38,310 nucleotides of DNA, taken from Saccoglossus kowalevskii. Its lineage: Eukaryota > Hemichordata > Enteropneusta > Harrimaniidae. The DNA is taken from NCBI RefSeq assembly GCF_000003605.2, contig NW_003148484.1, positions 1 through 38,310 on the forward strand, written 5' to 3'. Shown here piece after piece: positions 1-10,886 of the stretch; the stretch's first letter is position 1, and every line of letters begins with the position of its first letter. The position numbers and the translations under genes are program-made. The notes under the pieces were generated by a model. It was not told where the DNA came from and ran no database searches. It saw nothing but the letters and a program-made list of their open reading frames with translations.

Positions 1-73
1 CATCACACTGATGGTGATATGGGGTTTCTGATCTGCACCCCTGTGTTATATCACACTGGTGATATGGGTTTTT

Positions 74-343
74 GATCTGCACCCTGTGTTATATCACACT
101 GTGGTGATATGTGTTTTTGATCTGCACCCTGTTTTAAATCACACTGTGGTGATATGTGTTTTTGATCTGCTACCTGTGTTACACCCCACTGTGGTGATAT
201 GGGTTTTTGATTTGCACCCTGTGTTATATCACACTGTGGTGATATGTGTTTTTGATCTGCACCCTGTTTTAAATCACACTGTGGTGATATGTGTTTTTGA
301 TCTGCTACCTGTGTTACACCCCACTGTGGTGATATGGGTTTTT
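74..343 (+). repeat. 135-bp trimer HOR, two tandem copies, TTTAAA type
   Basis: Copies at 74-208 and 209-343 have the same order of three monomers: a TTATATC monomer with ATGTG, a GTTTTAAATC monomer with ATGTG, and a CTACC monomer with ACACCCC. A partial third copy follows. Two copies also lie at 14214-14483. About 18 TTTTAAATC monomers occur in the window, near 131, 270, 410, 1343, 4331, 12812, 14271, 14406, 14541, 15966, 16102, 26141, 26907, 27927, 33251, 35260, 35440 and 37258. All are flanked by similar neighbours, so they were amplified as a group. Confidence 0.85.
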
Positions 344-360
344 GATCTGCTACCTGTGTT

Positions 361-380
361 ATATCACACTGTGGTGATAT
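361..380. other. perfect 7-bp inverted repeat in the TATATC monomer type
   Basis: ATATCACACTGTGGTGATAT is two exact 7-base arms (ATATCAC and GTGATAT) around a 6-base centre, ACTGTG. In the plain consensus (for example 1082-1097) only 5-base arms pair, because ACATC replaces ATATC. The TATATC type recurs throughout the array, so this 20-base dyad is present many times. It could form a small hairpin in single-stranded DNA or RNA, or be a binding site for a dimeric protein; neither is shown by the sequence. Confidence 0.75.
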
Positions 381-1062
381 GTGTTTTTGATCTGCACCCT
401 GTTTTAAATCACACTGTGGTGATATGTGTTTTTGATCTGCACCCTGTGTTACATCCCACTGTGGTGATATGGGTTTCTGATCTGCACCCTGTGTTACATC
501 CCACTGTGGTGATATGGGTTTTTGATCTGCACCCTGTGTTACATCCCACTGTGGTGATATGGGTTTTTGATCTGCACCCTGTGTTACATCCCACTGTGGT
601 GATATGGGTTTTTGATCTGCACCCTGTGTTACATCCCACTGTGGTGATATGGGTTTTTGATCTGCACCCTGTGTTACATCCCACTGTGGTGATATGGGTT
701 TTTGATCTGCACCCCGTGTTACATCACACTGTGGTGATATGGGTTTTTGATCTGTCCTGTGTTACATCACACTGTGGTGATATGGGTTTTTGATCTGCAC
801 CCTGTGTTACATCACACTGTGGTGATATGGATTTTTGATCTGCTACCTTGTGTTACATCACACTGTGGTGATATGGGTTTTTGATCTACACCCTGTGTTA
901 CATCACTATGTGGTGATATGGGTTTTTGATCTGCACCCTCTGTTACATCACACTTTGGTGATATGGGTGTTTGATATGCACCCTGTGTTACATCACACTG
1001 TGGTGATATGGGTTTTTGATCTGCACCCTGTGTTACATCACACTGTGGTGATATTGGTTTTT

Positions 1063-1107
1063 GATCTGCACCCTGTGTTACATCACACTGTGGTGATATG
1101 GGTTTTT
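1063..1107 (+). repeat. reference consensus monomer (45 bp)
   Basis: This copy matches the majority base at every position. Counted from its GATC, it holds GATCTG (1-6), the variable ACCC region (8-11), TTACATC (16-22), the imperfect dyad ATCAC-ACTGTG-GTGAT (20-35), ATGGG (36-40) and TTTTT (41-45). The single GATC per monomer gives a convenient phase mark and is lost in only a few variants. The + frame beginning at the GTG before ATATGG reads VIWVFDLHPVLHHTV and continues unchanged into the next copy. Confidence 0.95.
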
Positions 1108-1778
1108 GATCTGCACCCTGTGTTACATCACACTGTGGTGATATGGGTTTCTGATCTGCACCCTGTGTTATATCACACTGGTGATATGGGTTTTTGATCT
1201 GCACCCTGTGTTACATCCCACTGTGGTGATATGTGTTTTTGATCTGCTACCTGTGTTACACCCCACTGTGGTGATATGGGTTTTTGATCTGCTACCTGTG
1301 TTATATCACACTGTGGTGATATGTGTTTTTGATCTGCACCCTGTTTTAAATCACACTGTGGTGATATGTGTTTTTGATCTGCACCCTGTGTTACATCCCA
1401 CTGTGGTGATATGGGTTTCTGATCTGCACCCTGTGTTACATCCCACTGTGGTGATATGGGTTTTTGATCTGCACCCTGTGTTACATCACACTGTGGTGAT
1501 ATGTGTTTTTGATCTGCACCCTGTGTTACATCCCACTGTGGTGATATGGGTTTTTGATCTGCACCCTGTGTTACATCCCACTGTGGTGATATGGGTTTTT
1601 GATCTGCACCCTGTGTTACATCCCACTGTGGTGATATGGGTTTTTGATCTGCACCCCGTGTTACATCACACTGTGGTGATATGGGTTTTTGATCTGTCCT
1701 GTGTTACATCACACTGTGGTGATATGGGTTTTTGATCTGCACCCTGTGTTACATCACACTGTGGTGATATGGATTTTT

Positions 1779-2312
1779 GATCTGCTACCTTGTGTTACAT
1801 CACACTGTGGTGATATGGGTTTTTGATCTACACCCTGTGTTACATCACTATGTGGTGATATGGGTTTTTGATCTGCACCCTCTGTTACATCACACTTTGG
1901 TGATATGGGTGTTTGATATGCCCTGTGTTACATCCCACTGTGGTGATATGGGTTTTTGATCTGCACCCTGTGTTACATCACACTGTGGTGATATGGGTTT
2001 TTGATCTGCCCTGTGTTACATCACACTGTGGTGATATGGATTTTTGATCTGCTACCTTGTGTTACATCACACTGTGGTGATATGGGTTTTTGATCTACAC
2101 CCTGTGTTACATCACAATGTGGTGATATGGGTTTTTGATCTGCACCCTCTGTTACATCACACTTTGGTGATATGGGTTTTTGATCTGCCCTGTGTTACAT
2201 CCCACTGTGGTGATATGGGTTTTTGATCTGCACCCTGTGTTACATCACACTGTGGTGATATGGGTTTTTGATCTGCCCTGTGTTACATCACACTGTGGTA
2301 ATATGGGTTTTT
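1779..2312 (+). repeat. 267-bp hexamer HOR, tandem pair 1
   Basis: Two consecutive hexamers (1779-2045 and 2046-2312) have monomer lengths 46, 45, 45, 43, 45 and 43, which sum to exactly 267. Diagnostic members, in order, are GCTACCTTG (46 bp), CTACACCC with CACAATG or CACTATG, CACCCTCTG with CACTTTGG, then a 43-bp monomer with ATCCCAC. The leading four-monomer block also occurs alone at many sites, about 19 times in all. Confidence 0.88.
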
Positions 2313-2761
2313 GATCTGCACCCTGTGTTACATCCCACTGTGGTGATATGGGTTTTTGATCTGCACCCTGTGTTACATCACACTGTGGTGATATGTGTTT
2401 TTGATCTGCACCCTGTGTTACATCCCACTGTGGTGGTATGGGTTTTTGATCTGCACCCTGTGTTACATCCCACTGTGGTGATATGGGTTTTTGATCTGCA
2501 CCCTGTGTTACATCCCACTGTGGTGACATGGGTTTTTGATCTGCACCCTGTGTTACATCACACTGTGGTGATAAGGGTTTTTGATCTGTCCTGTGTTACA
2601 TCACACTGTGGTGATATGGGTTTTTGATCTGCACCCTGTGTTACATCACACTGTGGTGATATGGGTTTTTGATCTGCACCCTGTGTTACATCACACTGTG
2701 GGTGATATGGGTTTTTGATCTGCACCCTGTGTTACACCCCACTGTGGTGATATGGGTTTTT

Positions 2762-3074
2762 GATCTGCCCTGTGTTACATCCCACTGTGGTGATATGGGT
2801 TTTTGATCTGCACCCTGTGTTACATCCCACTTTGGTGATATGGGTTTTTGATCTGCTACCTGTGTTATATCACACTGTGGGGATATGGGTTTTTGATCTG
2901 CTGCCTGTGTTACATCACGCTGTGGTGATATGGGTTTTTGATCTACACCCTGTGTTATATCCCACTGTGGTGGTATGGGTTTTTGATCTGCACCCTGTGT
3001 TACATCACACTGTGGTGATGTGGGTTTTTGATCTGCACCCTGTGTTATATCCCACTGTGGTGATATGGGTTTTT
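2762..3074 (+). repeat. 313-bp heptamer HOR carrying CACGCTG (copy 1 of 7)
   Basis: One 43-bp monomer is followed by six 45-bp monomers. Diagnostics in order are ATCCCAC, CACTTTGGTG, CACTGTGGGGATAT, a TGCC monomer with CACGCTG, a CTACACCC monomer with TATATCCC and GTGGTGGTATG, GTGATGTGGG, then TATATCCC. Seven copies start near 2762, 6465, 8251, 10887, 20867, 21937 and 29896. Their + frame translations are identical, so they are recent copies. Eight more partial versions retain the CACGCTG core, near 5944, 7642, 9383, 17805, 28121, 30939, 31697 and 37845. Confidence 0.88.
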
Positions 3075-3584
3075 GATCTGCCCTGTGTTACATCCCACTG
3101 TGGTGATATGGGTTTTTGATCTGCACCCTGTGTTACATCCCACTGTGGTGATATGGGTTTTTGATCTGCACCCTGTGTTACATCCCACTGTGGTGATATG
3201 GGTTTTTGATCTGCACCCTGTGTTATATCACACTGTGGTGATATTGGTTTTTGATCTGTCCTGTGTTACATCACACTGTGGTGATATGGGTTTTTGATCT
3301 GCACCCTGTGTTACATCACACTGTGGTGATATGGGTTTTTGATCTGCACCCTGTGTTACATCCCACTGTGGTGATATGGGTTTTTGATCTGCACCCTGTG
3401 TTATATCACACTGTGGTGATATTGGTTTTTGATCTGTCCTGTGTTACATCACACTGTGGTGATATGGGTTTTTGATCTGCACCCTGTGTTACATCACACT
3501 GTGGTGATATGGGTTTTTGATCTGCATCCTGTGTTACATCACACTGTGGTGATATGGGTTTTTGATCTACTACCTTGTGTTACA

Positions 3585-4425
3585 TCACACTGTGTGTGAT
3601 ATGGGTTTTTGATCTGCTACCTGTGTTACATCACACTGTGGTGATATGGGTTTTTGATCTGCACCCTGTGTTACATCACACTGTGGTGATATGGGTTTTT
3701 AATCTGCACCTTGTGTTACATCACACTGGTCATATGGGTTTTTGATCTGCCCTGTGTTACATCACACTGTGGTGATATGGGTTTTTGATCTGCCCTGTGT
3801 TACATCACACTGTGGTGATATGGGTTTTTGATCTGCACCCTGTGTTACATCACACTGTGGTGATATGGGTTTTTGATCTGCACCCTGTGTTACATCACAC
3901 TGTGGTGATATGGGTTTTTGATCTGCACCCTGTGTTACATCACACTGTGGTGATATTGGTTTTTGATCTGCACCCTGTGTTACATCACACTATGGTGATA
4001 TGGGTTTTTGATCTGCACCCTGTGTTACACCCCACTGTGGTGATATGGGTTTTTGATCTGCACCCTGTGTTATATCACACTGGTGATATGGGTTTTTGAT
4101 CTGCACCCTGTGTTACATCACACTGTGGTGATATGTGTTTTTGATCTGCTACCTGTGTTATATCACACTGTGGTGATATGGGTTTTTGATCTGCACCCTG
4201 TGTTACATCACACTGTGGTGATATGGGTTTCTGATCTGCACCCTGTGTTATATCACACTGGTGATATGGGTTTTTGATCTGCACCCTGTGTTATATCACA
4301 CTGTGGTGATATGTGTTTTTGATCTGCACCCTGTTTTAAATCACACTGTGGTGATATGTGTTTTTGATCTGCTACCTGTGTTACACCCCACTGTGGTGAT
4401 ATGGGTTTTTGATCTGCACCCTGTG
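3585..4425 (+). repeat. 0.84-kb block repeated at 13523-14363
   Basis: The block runs from a CTGTGTGTGATAT monomer through a CACTGGTCATATG monomer, a 43-bp pair, GATATTGG and CACTATGG monomers and two CACTGGTGAT monomers. It matches 13523-14363 at a constant offset of 9938. Related versions start near 15264 and 36270. The copies part near 4427, where TTACATC stands against TTATATC. Confidence 0.85.
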
Positions 4426-5128
4426 TTACATCACACTGTGGTGATGTGGGTTTTTGATCTGCACCCTGTGTTATATCCCACTGTGGTGATATGGGTTTTT
4501 GATCTGCCCTGTGTTACATCCCACTGTGGTGATATGGGTTTTTGATCTGCACCCTGTGTTACATCCCACTGTGGTGATATGGGTTTTTGATCTGCACCCT
4601 GTGTTACATCTCACTGTGGTGATATGGGTTTTTGATCTGCACCCTGTGTTATATCACACTGTGGTGATATGGGTTTTTGATCTGTCCTGTGTTACATCAC
4701 ACTGTGGTGATATGGGTTTTTGATCTGCACCCTGTGTTACATCACACTGTGGTGATATGGGTTTTTGATCTGCTACCTTGTGTTACATCACACTGTGGTG
4801 ATATGGGTTTTTGATCTGCACCCTGTGTTACATCACAATGTGGTGATATGGGTTTTTGATCTGCACCCTCTGTTACATCACACTTTGGTGATATGGGTTT
4901 TTGATCTGCCCTGTGTTACATCCCACTGTGGTGATATGGGTTTTTGATCTGCACCCTGTGTTACATCCCACTGTGGTGATATGGGTTTTTGATCTGCACC
5001 CTGTGTTATATCACACTATGGTGATATGGGTTTTGATCTGCCCTGTGTTACATCACACTGTGGTGATATTGGTTTTTGATCTGCCCTGTATTACATCACA
5101 CTGTGGTGATATGGGTTTTTGATCGGCC
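4400..5128 (+). repeat. 0.73-kb block repeated at 11099-11827
   Basis: The constant offset is 6699. Shared markers are GATGTGGG (4442 and 11141), ATCTCACTG, GCTACCTTG, CACAATG, CACCCTCTG, CACTATGGTG with a 44-bp monomer (GGGTTTTGATC), GATATTGG, CTGTATTAC and GATCGGCCC. The shared 44-bp monomer, one T short, shows descent from one ancestor. The first copy then enters a stretch of private indels at 5130-5215. Confidence 0.85.
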
Positions 5129-5129
5129 C

Positions 5130-5330
5130 TGTGATACATCACACTGTGGTGAATATGGGTTTTGATCTGCACCCTGTGTTACATCACACTGTGGTGATAT
5201 GAGTTTTTTGATCTGTCCTGTGTTACATCACACTGTGGTGATATGGGTTTTTGATTTGCACCCTGTGTTACATCACACTGTGGTGATATGGATTTTTGAT
5301 TTGCTACCTTGTGTTACATCACACTATGGT
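5130..5330 (+). repeat. degenerate satellite stretch with private indels
   Basis: Within the array this stretch has changes not seen in its sister copy near 11830: CTGTGATACATC, GTGGTGAATATGGG (one A extra), GGGTTTTGATC (one T short), ATGAGTTTTTTGATC (one T extra) and GATTTGC twice. It is still plainly satellite. Either this stretch has decayed, or base-calling is worse here. Confidence 0.7.
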
Positions 5331-5734
5331 GATATGGGTTTTTGATCTGCACCCTGTGTTACACCCCTCTGTGGTGATATGGGTTTTTGATCTGCACCCT
5401 GTGTTATATCACACTGGTGATATGGGTTTTTGATCTGCACCCTGTGTTATATCACACTGTGGTGATATGTGTTTTTGATCTGCTACCTGTGTTATATCAC
5501 ACTGTGGTGATATGGGTTTTTGATCTGCACCCTGTGTTACACCCCACTGTGGTGATATGTGTTTTTGATCTGCTACCTGTGTTATATCACACTGTGGTGA
5601 TATGGGTTTTTGATCTGCACCAATGTGTTACATCCCACTGTGGTGATATGTGTTTTTGATCTGCTACCTGTGTTATATCACACTGTGGTGATATGGGTTT
5701 TTGATCTGCACCCTGTGTTACATCCCACTGTGGT

Positions 5735-8700
5735 GATATGGGTTTTTGATCTGCACCCTGTGTTACATCACACTGTGATGATATGTGTTTTTGATCTGCA
5801 CCCTGTGTTACATCCCACTGTGGTGGTATGGGTTTTTGATCTGCACCCTGTGTTACATCCCACTTTGGTGATATGGGTTTTTGATCTGCTACCTGTGTTA
5901 TATCACACTGTGGGGATATGGGTTTTTGATCTGCTGCCTGTGTTACATCACGCTGTGGTGATATGGGTTTTTGATCTACACCCTGTGTTATATCCCACTG
6001 TGGTGGTATGGGTTTTTGATCTGCACCCTGTGTTACATCACACTGTGGTGATATGTGTTTTTGATCTGCACCCTCTGTTACATCACACTTTGGTGATATG
6101 GGTTTTTGATCTGCCCTGTGTTACATCCCACTGTGGTGATATGGGTTTTTGATCTGCACCCTGTGTTACATCACACTGTGGTGATATGGGTTTTTGATCT
6201 GCCCTGTGTTACATCACACTGTGGTGATATGGGTTTTTGATCTGCACCCTGTGTTACATCCCACTGTGGTGATATGGGTTTTTGATCTGCACCCTGTGTT
6301 ACATCCCACTGTGGTGACATGGGTTTTTGATCTGCACCCTGTGTTACATCACACTGTGGTGATATGGGTTTTTGATCTGCACCCTGTGTTACATCACACT
6401 GTGGGTGATATGGGTTTTTGATCTGCACCCTGTGTTACACCCCACTGTGGTGATATGGGTTTTTGATCTGCCCTGTGTTACATCCCACTGTGGTGATATG
6501 GGTTTTTGATCTGCACCCTGTGTTACATCCCACTTTGGTGATATGGGTTTTTGATCTGCTACCTGTGTTATATCACACTGTGGGGATATGGGTTTTTGAT
6601 CTGCTGCCTGTGTTACATCACGCTGTGGTGATATGGGTTTTTGATCTACACCCTGTGTTATATCCCACTGTGGTGGTATGGGTTTTTGATCTGCACCCTG
6701 TGTTACATCACACTGTGGTGATGTGGGTTTTTGATCTGCACCCTGTGTTATATCCCACTGTGGTGATATGGGTTTTTGATCTGCCCTGTGTTACATCCCA
6801 CTGTGGTGATATGGGTTTTTGATCTGCACCCTGTGTTACATCACACTGTGGTGATATGGGTTTTTGATCTGCCCTGTGTTACATCACACTGTGGTGATAT
6901 GGGTTTTTGATCTGCACCCTGTGTTACATCACACTGTGGTGATATGGTTTTTTTTATCTGCCCTGTGTTACATCACACTGTGGTGATATGGGTTTTTGAT
7001 CTACACCCTGTGTTACAGCACACTGTGGTGATATGGGTTTTTGATCTACACCCTGTGTTACAGCACACTGTGGTAATATGGGTTTTTGATCTGCACCCTG
7101 TGTTACATCCCACTGTGGTGATATGGGTTTTTGATCTGCACCCTGTGTTACATCACACTGTGGTGATATGTGTTTTTGATCTGCACCCTGTGTTACATCC
7201 CACTGTGGTGGTATGGGTTTTTGATCTGCACCCTGTGTTACATCCCACTGTGGTGATATGGGTTTTTGATCTGCACCCTGTGTTACATCCCACTGTGGTG
7301 ACATGGGTTTTTGATCTGCACCCTGTGTTACATCACACTGTGGTGATATGGGTTTTTGATCTGTCCTGTGTTACAGCACACTGTGGTAATATGGGTTTTT
7401 GATCTGCACCCTGTGTTACATCCCACTGTGGTGATATGGGTTTTTGATCTGCACCCTGTGTTACATCACACTGTGATGATATGTGTTTTTGATCTGCACC
7501 CTGTGTTACATCCCACTGTGGTGGTATGGGTTTTTGATCTGCACCCTGTGTTACATCCCACTTTGGTGATATGGGTTTTTGATCTGCTACCTGTGTTATA
7601 TCACACTGTGGGGATATGGGTTTTTGATCTGCTGCCTGTGTTACATCACGCTGTGGTGATATGGGTTTTTGATCTACACCCTGTGTTATATCCCACTGTG
7701 GTGGTATGGGTTTTTGATCTGCACCCTGTGTTACATCACACTGTGGTGATATGTGTTTTTGATCTGCACCCTCTGTTACATCACACTTTGGTGATATGGG
7801 TTTTTGATCTGCCCTGTGTTACATCCCACTGTGGTGATATGGGTTTTTGATCTGCACCCTGTGTTACATCACACTGTGGTGATATGGGTTTTTGATCTGC
7901 CCTGTGTTACATCACACTGTGGTGATATGGGTTTTTGATCTGCACCCTGTGTTACATCCCACTGTGGTGATATGGGTTTTTGATCTGCACCCTGTGTTAC
8001 ATCCCACTGTGGTGACATGGGTTTTTGATCTGCACCCTGTGTTACATCACACTGTGGTGATATGGGTTTTTGATCTGTCCTGTGTTACATCACACTGTGG
8101 TGATATGGGTTTTTGATCTGCACCCTGTGTTACATCACACTGTGGTGATATGGGTTTTTGATCTGCACCCTGTGTTACATCACACTGTGGGTGATATGGG
8201 TTTTTGATCTGCACCCTGTGTTACACCCCACTGTGGTGATATGGGTTTTTGATCTGCCCTGTGTTACATCCCACTGTGGTGATATGGGTTTTTGATCTGC
8301 ACCCTGTGTTACATCCCACTTTGGTGATATGGGTTTTTGATCTGCTACCTGTGTTATATCACACTGTGGGGATATGGGTTTTTGATCTGCTGCCTGTGTT
8401 ACATCACGCTGTGGTGATATGGGTTTTTGATCTACACCCTGTGTTATATCCCACTGTGGTGGTATGGGTTTTTGATCTGCACCCTGTGTTACATCACACT
8501 GTGGTGATGTGGGTTTTTGATCTGCACCCTGTGTTATATCCCACTGTGGTGATATGGGTTTTTGATCTGCCCTGTGTTACATCCCACTGTGGTGATATGG
8601 GTTTTTGATCTGCCCTGTGTTACATCACACTGTGGTGATATGGGTTTTTGATCTGCACCCTGTGTTACATCACACTGTGGTGATATGGTTTTTTTTATCT

Positions 8701-9513
8701 GCCCTGTGTTACATCACACTGTGGTGATATGGGTTTTTGATCTACACCCTGTGTTACAGCACACTGTGGTGATATGGGTTTTTGATCTACACCCTGTGTT
8801 ACAGCACACTGTGGTAATATGGGTTTTTGATCTGCACCCTGTGTTACATCCCACTGTGGTGATATGGGTTTTTGATCTGCACCCTGTGTTACATCACACT
8901 GTGGTGATATGTGTTTTTGATCTGCACCCTGTGTTACATCCCACTGTGGTGGTATGGGTTTTTGATCTGCACCCTGTGTTACATCCCACTGTGGTGATAT
9001 GGGTTTTTGATCTGCACCCTGTGTTACATCCCACTGTGGTGACATGGGTTTTTGATCTGCACCCTGTGTTACATCACACTGTGGTGATATGGGTTTTTGA
9101 TCTGTCCTGTGTTACAGCACACTGTGGTAATATGGGTTTTTGATCTGCACCCTGTGTTACATCCCACTGTGGTGATATGGGTTTTTGATCTGCACCCTGT
9201 GTTACATCACACTGTGATGATATGTGTTTTTGATCTGCACCCTGTGTTACATCCCACTGTGGTGGTATGGGTTTTTGATCTGCACCCTGTGTTACATCCC
9301 ACTTTGGTGATATGGGTTTTTGATCTGCTACCTGTGTTATATCACACTGTGGGGATATGGGTTTTTGATCTGCTGCCTGTGTTACATCACGCTGTGGTGA
9401 TATGGGTTTTTGATCTACACCCTGTGTTATATCCCACTGTGGTGGTATGGGTTTTTGATCTGCACCCTGTGTTACATCACACTGTGGTGATATGTGTTTT
9501 TGATCTGCACCCT
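5735..9513 (+). repeat. 1.7-kb HOR, about 2.2 tandem copies
   Basis: Copy 1 is about 5735-7432 (1698 bp), copy 2 about 7433-9173 (1741 bp), and copy 3 is partial, about 9174-9513. Landmarks repeat in order: CACTGTGATGATATG, the CACGCTG core, GACATGGG, the 313-bp heptamer, a T8 marker (6944 and 8685), TTACAGCAC monomers and GTGGTAATATG. Copy 1 has a 45-bp monomer, next to its T8 marker, that copy 2 lacks. Copy 2 has 88 bp more (one 45 and one 43) before its heptamer. The two later copies end their match near 7772 and 9513. Confidence 0.85.
6944..6960 (+). repeat. T8/T9 marker variant that abolishes GATC
   Basis: Here ATGGGTTTTTGATCTG is replaced by ATGGTTTTTTTTATCTG, a T-run of 8, and the monomer loses its GATC. 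Copies start at 6944, 8685, 10339, 13406, 15147, 22371 and 24848 (T8) and at 17108, 19917, 21389 and 32608 (T9). Weaker relatives are near 33673 and 36171. All are followed by a 43-bp monomer. In T9 copies the +2 shift cancels the -2 of the next monomer, so the open frame runs through. No transcription unit is nearby, so this is not read as a terminator. Confidence 0.85.
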
Positions 9514-9769
9514 GTGTTACATCCCACTGTGGTGATATGGGTTTTTGATCTGCACCCTGTGTTACATCCCACTGTGGTGATATGGGTTTTTGATCTGCAC
9601 CCTGTGTTACATCCCACTGTGGTGATATGGGTTTTTGATCTGCACCCTGTGTTACATCACACTGTGGTGATATGGGTTTTTGATCTGTCCTGTGTTACAT
9701 CACACTGTGGTGATATGGGTTTTTGATCTGCACCCTGTGTTACATCACACTGTGGTGATATGGATTTTT

Positions 9770-10303
9770 GATCTGCTACCTTGTGTTACATCACACTGTG
9801 GTGATATGGGTTTTTGATCTACACCCTGTGTTACATCACAATGTGGTGATATGGGTTTTTGATCTGCACCCTCTGTTACATCACACTTTGGTGATATGGG
9901 TTTTTGATCTGCCCTGTGTTACATCCCACTGTGGTGATATGGGTTTTTGATCTGCACCCTGTGTTACATCACACTGTGGTGATATGGGTTTTTGATCTGC
10001 CCTGTGTTTCATCACACTGTGGTGATATGGATTTTTGATCTGCTACCTTGTGTTACATCACACTGTGGTGATATGGGTTTTTGATTTACACCCTGTGTTA
10101 CATCACAATGTGGTGATATGGGTTTTTGATCTGCACCCTCTGTTACATCACACTTTGGTGATATGGGTTTTTGATCTGCCCTGTGTTACATCCCACTGTG
10201 GTGATATGGGTTTTTGATCTGCACCCTGTGTTACATCACACTGTGGTGATATGGGTTTTTGATCTGCCCTGTGTTACATCACACTGTGGTGATATGGGTT
10301 TTT
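9770..10303 (+). repeat. 267-bp hexamer HOR, tandem pair 2
   Basis: This has the same six-monomer order as at 1779, in two tandem copies (9770-10036 and 10037-10303). Small private changes are TGTTTCATC near 10006 and GATTTACACC near 10083. It follows directly on the partial third copy of the 1.7-kb HOR and its run of ATCCCAC monomers. Confidence 0.85.
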
Positions 10304-10886
10304 GATCTGCACCCTGTGTTACATCACACTGTGGTGATATGGTTTTTTTTATCTGCCCTGTGTTACATCACACTGTGGTGATATGGGTTTTTGATCTACA
10401 CCCTGTGTTACAGCACACTGTGGTGATATGGGTTTTTGATCTACACCCTGTGTTACAGCACACTGTGGTAATATGGGTTTTTGATCTGCACCCTGTGTTA
10501 CATCCCACTGTGGTGATATGGGTTTTTGATCTGCACCCTGTGTTACATCACACTGTGGTGATATGTGTTTTTGATCTGCACCCTGTGTTACATCCCACTG
10601 TGGTGGTATGGGTTTTTGATCTGCACCCTGTGTTACATACCACTGTGGTGATATGGGTTTTTGATCTGCACCCTGTGTTACATCCCACTGTGGTGACATG
10701 GGTTTTTGATCTGCACCCTGTGTTACATCACACTGTGGTGATATGGGTTTTTGATCTGTCCTGTGTTACATCACACTGTGGTGATATGGGTTTTTGATCT
10801 GCACCCTGTGTTACATCACACTGTGGTGATATGGGTTTTTGATCTGCACCCTGTGTTACATCACACTGTGGGTGATATGGGTTTTT

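Larger units (their letters stand above)
280..1910 (+). repeat. 942-bp tandem duplication
   Basis: Sequence from about 280 to 960 reappears from about 1222 to 1902 at a constant offset of 942. Matching landmarks are the CTACC monomer (301 and 1243), the TTTCTGATC variant (471 and 1413), and the GGATTTTTGATCTGCTACCT monomer (near 829 and 1771). Both copies also carry CACTATGTGG and GTGTTTGATATGC. The copies differ where one ATCCCAC/ATGGG monomer in the first is ATCACAC/ATGTG in the second. The second ends at a 43-bp monomer where the first continues with 45-bp monomers. Confidence 0.85.

Noticed and set aside
59..793. Open frame of 244 codons on the + strand
   Set aside because: Same repeated 15-residue unit, GTG start, closed by a 43-bp monomer. 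Neighbouring copies of the same DNA are broken at different points, so there is no conserved gene boundary.
1082..1097. Centromere protein (CENP-B box) site in the monomer
   Set aside because: The consensus has no CpG and does not contain the NTTCGNNNNANNCGGGN pattern, so the array cannot be called centromeric on that ground.
6944..6960. T8/T9 run as a transcription terminator
   Set aside because: There is no preceding stable GC-rich hairpin and no gene; the run is a variant of the monomer's T5 tract.
6420..8685. Equal 1741-bp period at 6944/8685 and 13406/15147 as one and the same HOR
   Set aside because: The monomer content between the markers differs (heptamer and CACGCTG in the first, TTTAAA trimers in the second), so the equal spacing is more likely coincidence than descent from one unit.
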